A stretch of DNA of 36,285 nt from Lysobacterales bacterium (GTDB lineage: Bacteria > Pseudomonadota > Gammaproteobacteria > Xanthomonadales > Xanthomonadaceae). This document shows, one piece after another, positions 33,840 through 36,285 of this stretch. The notes under the pieces were generated by a model. The model made no database searches. It had not been told where the DNA came from and saw only the letters and a program-made list of their open reading frames with translations. Each line of letters opens with the position of its first letter. The stretch's first letter is position 1. The DNA lies in NCBI GenBank assembly GCA_015655035.1, contig JAATFS010000069.1, forward strand, positions 1 to 36,285. The letters are read 5' to 3'. The position numbers and the translations under genes were made by a program.

Positions 33840-33963
33840 CCTTCTTCCGCGTGCGGGGGGAAGCTGCCCGAAGAGCGGATGGGGGTTGCCTTGATGCATG
33901 GAAACGCCACAGCAAGCCCCTCACCCGGCGCGGAGCGCCAGCTTCCCGCAAGCGGGAGAAGGG
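33840..33963. repeat. Imperfect inverted-repeat element, likely dispersed intergenic repeat
   Basis: The left arm (33840-33884) and the right arm (33917-33963) are imperfect reverse complements, each containing a small palindrome (CCGCGTGCGG and CCCGCAAGCGGG) and GGAAGCTG. They flank a 30-nt centre. The whole resembles the dispersed palindromic intergenic elements common in Xanthomonas and Stenotrophomonas (the CTTCTCCCGC-TTGCGGGAGAAG type), from memory. It lies between the tag stop and the YitT stop (both converge), and no gene is supported in 33773-33983. Confidence 0.55.
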
Positions 33964-33983
33964 ATCGGGCACCGCCTATTGCC

Positions 33984-34700
33984 TCATACCCCCATGTAGC
34001 GATGCGGGCGGTGGTTGAACATCAGCACCAGGCTCAGCATCAGCGCCCCCAGGGCGGAATACAGCACCTGTGAAGGCGACAGCACGAAACAGGCGGCGGC
34101 CATCAATACCGCATCGAAAATCATCTGCACCTTGCCCGCGCTCCAGCCGCGATCGCGTTGCAGATAGACCGCGAGGATGCCCACCCCCCCCAGGCTGGCG
34201 CGGTGGCGGATGAAGAACAGCACGCCCAGCCCGACCAGCGACCCGCCGACCAGCGCCGAGTACAACGGCGGCATCTGCGCGTAGTCGGCCCAGCGCGGCA
34301 ACAGGTCCGTCATCAGCCCGCAAGCGCCGACCGCTGCGAAGGTCTTGAATGTGAACTCCCAGCCCATCCGGCGTACCGACAGCCAATAGAACGGCAGATT
34401 GACCAGGACGAACAGAAGCCCGAAGTTCCACTCCAGGGTGTAGTGCAGCAGGAAGGCCACGCCGGCCATGCCGCCAATCATCAGCCCCCCTTTGGCGAAC
34501 ACCGCCAGGCCCAGCGATGCCACCAGCGTCGCCAGCAACATGCCCTGCACGTCTTCAGTCACCGAGTGGTGGAATGCACGATCGTTGGCCAGGGTGCCGG
34601 CCGAATCCGGCGGCGGAGTCAACGGTCCAGCGGTGACGACGGCGCCATCTTCAGGCAGCGGCTCTTGCTCGGGGCGCAGGTCGGAATCGGGAAGGGTCAC
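33984..34700 (-). CDS. YitT family (DUF161) membrane protein
   Basis: A 238-residue protein with a proline-rich soluble tail (about 1-45) and five or six hydrophobic segments. GLMIGGMAGVAFLLHY and LVGLGVLFFIRHRASLGGVGILAVYLQ match the YitT/DUF161 pattern. No DUF2179 domain follows, so it is shorter than many family members. Function is not known. The start is GTG (34700); an in-frame stop occurs upstream and no ATG lies between. A possible -10 (TAGGAT read on the minus strand at 34745-34740) lies about 40 nt upstream. pilT ends 164 nt away on the same strand. Confidence 0.8.
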   Translation of the reverse strand: MTLPDSDLRPEQEPLPEDGAVVTAGPLTPPPDSAGTLANDRAFHHSVTEDVQGMLLATLVASLGLAVFAKGGLMIGGMAGVAFLLHYTLEWNFGLLFVLVNLPFYWLSVRRMGWEFTFKTFAAVGACGLMTDLLPRWADYAQMPPLYSALVGGSLVGLGVLFFIRHRASLGGVGILAVYLQRDRGWSAGKVQMIFDAVLMAAACFVLSPSQVLYSALGALMLSLVLMFNHRPHRYMGV

Positions 34701-34863
34701 GGGCGACGGGGCAGCAGTGGCAGGGGAATCGAGCTCATCATCCTACATCGTTGCAGATGAAACAGCGGTTGGGCCGAAGGCTTGCCTCGGGCAACCACCG
34801 CGCCGGCAACTGCCCCCTCCGGGCGGCGCCATCGCTACCGGCGATTCCGCCTGGCAAGTGGCT
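34701..34863. other. Intergenic region between pilT and the YitT gene
   Basis: This 163-nt region holds no gene I can support. Between 34770 and 34800 there is an imperfect GCCGAAGGC/GCCTCGGGC inverted repeat that could be the pilT transcript end (minus strand), without a T-run. Confidence 0.3.
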
Positions 34864-35901
34864 TCATTCGAAGATCCGACGTTCCTTGGCGAAATCGCGA
34901 GCGTGGCTGCGTGCGATCAGCCCGCGCTTGACCAGCTCCTGCAAGTGCTGGTCCAGGGTCTGCATCCCGTACTGTTGCCCGGTCTGGATCGCCGAATACA
35001 TCTGCGCCACCTTGTCTTCGCGGATGAGGTTGCGGATGGCGGGGGTGCCAAGCATGATTTCCCACGCGGCGGTGCGGCCGCCGCCCACCAACTTCGGCAG
35101 TGCCTGCGAAATCACCGCGCGCAGCGACTCGGACAACATCGAACGCGCCATCGACTTTTCGGGGGCCGGGAAGATATCGATGATGCGGTCGATGGTCTTT
35201 GCCGCCGAATTGGTATGCAAGGTAGCCAACACCAGATGACCGGTTTCAGCGGCGGTCAACGCCAGCCGGACGCTTTCCAGGTCGCGCAGCTCGCCGATCA
35301 GGATGATGTCCGGGTCCTCGCGCAGCGCCGAACGCAACGCCTGGCTGAAACCACGAGTATCGCGGTGCACCTCGCGCTGGTTGATCAGGCACTTCTGCGG
35401 GGTGTGCACGAACTCGATCGGGTCCTCGATGGTGAGGATGTGGCCGTACTCGCGCTTGTTGATCGCATCGACCATTGCCGCAAGCGTGGTCGACTTGCCC
35501 GAGCCGGTCGGTCCGGTTACCAGGATCAGGCCTTGCGGCTGCTCGATCAGCTGACGGAAGACCGGCGGGCTTCCGATCGCCTCGAGCGTCGGGATCTCCG
35601 CCGGGATGGTGCGGAACACCGCAGCGGCGCCCCGCTCCTGGGTGAACGCATTGACGCGGAAACGGGCCAGCGACGGAATCTCGAAGGAAAAATCGACTTC
35701 GAACAATTCCTCGTATTCGCGGCGCTGCCGGTCGGACATGATTTCATGCACCAGTGCATGCACCTGCGCATGGTCCAGCGCCGGAAGATTGATACGGCGC
35801 ACGTCGCCATCGACCCGGATCATCGGCGGCAAGCCTGCGGACAGGTGTAGATCCGAGGCCTTGTTCTCGACCGAAAACGCCAACAGCTCAGCGATGTCCA
35901 C
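34864..35901 (-). CDS. pilT: Type IV pilus retraction ATPase PilT
   Basis: A 345-residue hexameric retraction ATPase, nearly the length of P. aeruginosa PilT (344). The N-terminal MDIAELLAFSVENKASDLHLSAGLPP block, Walker A GPTGSGKST (130-138), the Asp box TIEDPIEF and His box GHLVLATLHTNSAAKTIDRI, and the C-terminal AIRNLIRE motif needed for retraction are all present. It depolymerises pilin and drives twitching. The start codon is GTG at 35901, preceded by a purine-rich GGGGAAGAG site. It diverges from the yggS-like gene, the common arrangement in pseudomonads. PilU is not in the window. Confidence 0.96.
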   Translation of the reverse strand: MDIAELLAFSVENKASDLHLSAGLPPMIRVDGDVRRINLPALDHAQVHALVHEIMSDRQRREYEELFEVDFSFEIPSLARFRVNAFTQERGAAAVFRTIPAEIPTLEAIGSPPVFRQLIEQPQGLILVTGPTGSGKSTTLAAMVDAINKREYGHILTIEDPIEFVHTPQKCLINQREVHRDTRGFSQALRSALREDPDIILIGELRDLESVRLALTAAETGHLVLATLHTNSAAKTIDRIIDIFPAPEKSMARSMLSESLRAVISQALPKLVGGGRTAAWEIMLGTPAIRNLIREDKVAQMYSAIQTGQQYGMQTLDQHLQELVKRGLIARSHARDFAKERRIFE

Positions 35902-35949
35902 GCGCTGCTCTTCCCCTGGAACGACTGGAAGGATATCTCCCCGGGCGGC

Positions 35950-35957
35950 AGTATAGC
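35950..35957. promoter_or_regulatory. Overlapping divergent -10 elements between pilT and the YggS gene
   Basis: TATAGC (35952-35957) on the plus strand and TATACT (35955-35950) on the minus strand share the same TATA core in the 85-nt gap. Each would put a start site near the gene on its own side. This is only a pattern match; -35 boxes are weak on both sides. Confidence 0.4.
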
Positions 35958-35986
35958 GTCCTCATTCGATGCAGGAAGGCGCTCCC

Positions 35987-36285
35987 TTGTCCGTTTCAGC
36001 GTTACCGCAGATCCAACTGGCCATGGCCAACGCCGCCCGCGTCGCCGCTCGTCCCGAGGCAAGGCTGCTGGCGGTTTCCAAGACCCAGCCGGCCGCCGCA
36101 GTGGCTGCGCTGGCCGCACAGGGACAGCGCGCCTTCGGCGAAAACTACGTGCAGGAAGCTTCCGCCAAGATTGCCGAGCTGCAACCGCTGGCGCTGGAGT
36201 GGCATTTGATCGGGCACCTGCAATCCAACAAGGCCGAACAGGCGGCCCAGTTGTTCGACTGGGTGCAGACGCTGGACCGCGAAAA
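35987..36285 (+). CDS. yggS: YggS/PLPBP family pyridoxal phosphate homeostasis protein (3' truncated by the window)
   Basis: The first 99 residues of a YggS/YBL036C protein. Key parts are LLAVSKTQPAAA (Lys32 is the PLP-binding lysine), FGENYVQEASAKIAEL and EWHLIGHLQSNKAEQA. The protein controls cellular PLP and amino-acid balance. I prefer the TTG at 35987, which follows GGAAGG by seven bases; an ATG at 35969 adds six residues but has no Shine-Dalgarno and lies only 12 nt from the putative TATAGC box. The gene runs off the right edge. In related bacteria proC follows, which cannot be seen. Confidence 0.9.
   Translation, partial: MSVSALPQIQLAMANAARVAARPEARLLAVSKTQPAAAVAALAAQGQRAFGENYVQEASAKIAELQPLALEWHLIGHLQSNKAEQAAQLFDWVQTLDRE

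Noticed and set aside
34468..35850. A 460-residue open frame on the plus strand opposite pilT
   Set aside because: Antisense shadow of pilT, which has intact Walker A, Asp and His boxes and AIRNLIRE.

Overview
The window is a GC-rich, gene-dense stretch of chromosome from a gammaproteobacterium of the Xanthomonadaceae, most likely Xanthomonas. This rests on recognising protein sequences (PyrB, PurM, RuvX, AlgH, LptCAB, RpoN) and the gene order kdsD-kdsC-lptCAB-rpoN-hpf-ptsN-hprK-rapZ-EIIA-HPr-EI-mgtE. I cannot name the species. I see no rRNA, tRNA, CRISPR array, insertion sequence, prophage or integrated element. Almost all of it is housekeeping DNA with 41 protein genes, one of them cut by the right edge.

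Layout. 1-2600: a secreted ComEA-like helix-hairpin-helix protein (minus) with a clear terminator, an M20 metallopeptidase and a small GlsB/YeaQ membrane protein. 2669-4401: amgK-murU, the peptidoglycan-recycling route that makes UDP-MurNAc without MurA. 4410-7341 (minus): DUF2066 protein, PerM/AI-2E family membrane protein and hda, chained by 4-nt overlaps. 7449-10760: purM-purN followed by two tandem DUF3108 exported proteins. 10891-12752 (minus): ibaG-murA and a small membrane-anchored EF-hand protein overlapping the end of murA. 12805-16190: kdsD-kdsC-lptC-lptA-lptB, which make Kdo and transport LPS. 16290-24941: rpoN, hpf, ptsN, hprK, rapZ, an EIIA(Man)-type protein, HPr, enzyme I, mgtE and a DUF1294 protein. 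This is a nitrogen/regulatory PTS without any sugar permease in view. 25196-27606 (minus): cydAB of the cyanide-insensitive oxidase type. 27831-29213 (minus): an amino-acid permease. 29621-31000: a secreted lysyl-endopeptidase-like serine protease. 31189-33182 (minus): algH-ruvX-pyrB. 33221-33772: tag. 33984-35901 (minus): a YitT family protein and pilT. 35987-end: the start of a YggS/PLP-homeostasis gene diverging from pilT.

The genes cluster around the cell envelope (peptidoglycan precursor synthesis and recycling, LPS Kdo and transport) and global regulation (sigma-54, PTS-Ntr, HPr kinase, RapZ, ribosome hibernation). Nothing here is a clear new defence or mobile system. The most interesting items are the EF-hand membrane protein coupled to murA, the regulatory PTS with HPr kinase adjoining mgtE, the duplicated DUF3108 pair, a protease that keeps the Achromobacter protease I cysteine framework behind a long pro-region, and two convergent intergenic regions that look like dispersed repeats. 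Three convergent gene ends carry long GC-rich hairpins lacking a U-tract.
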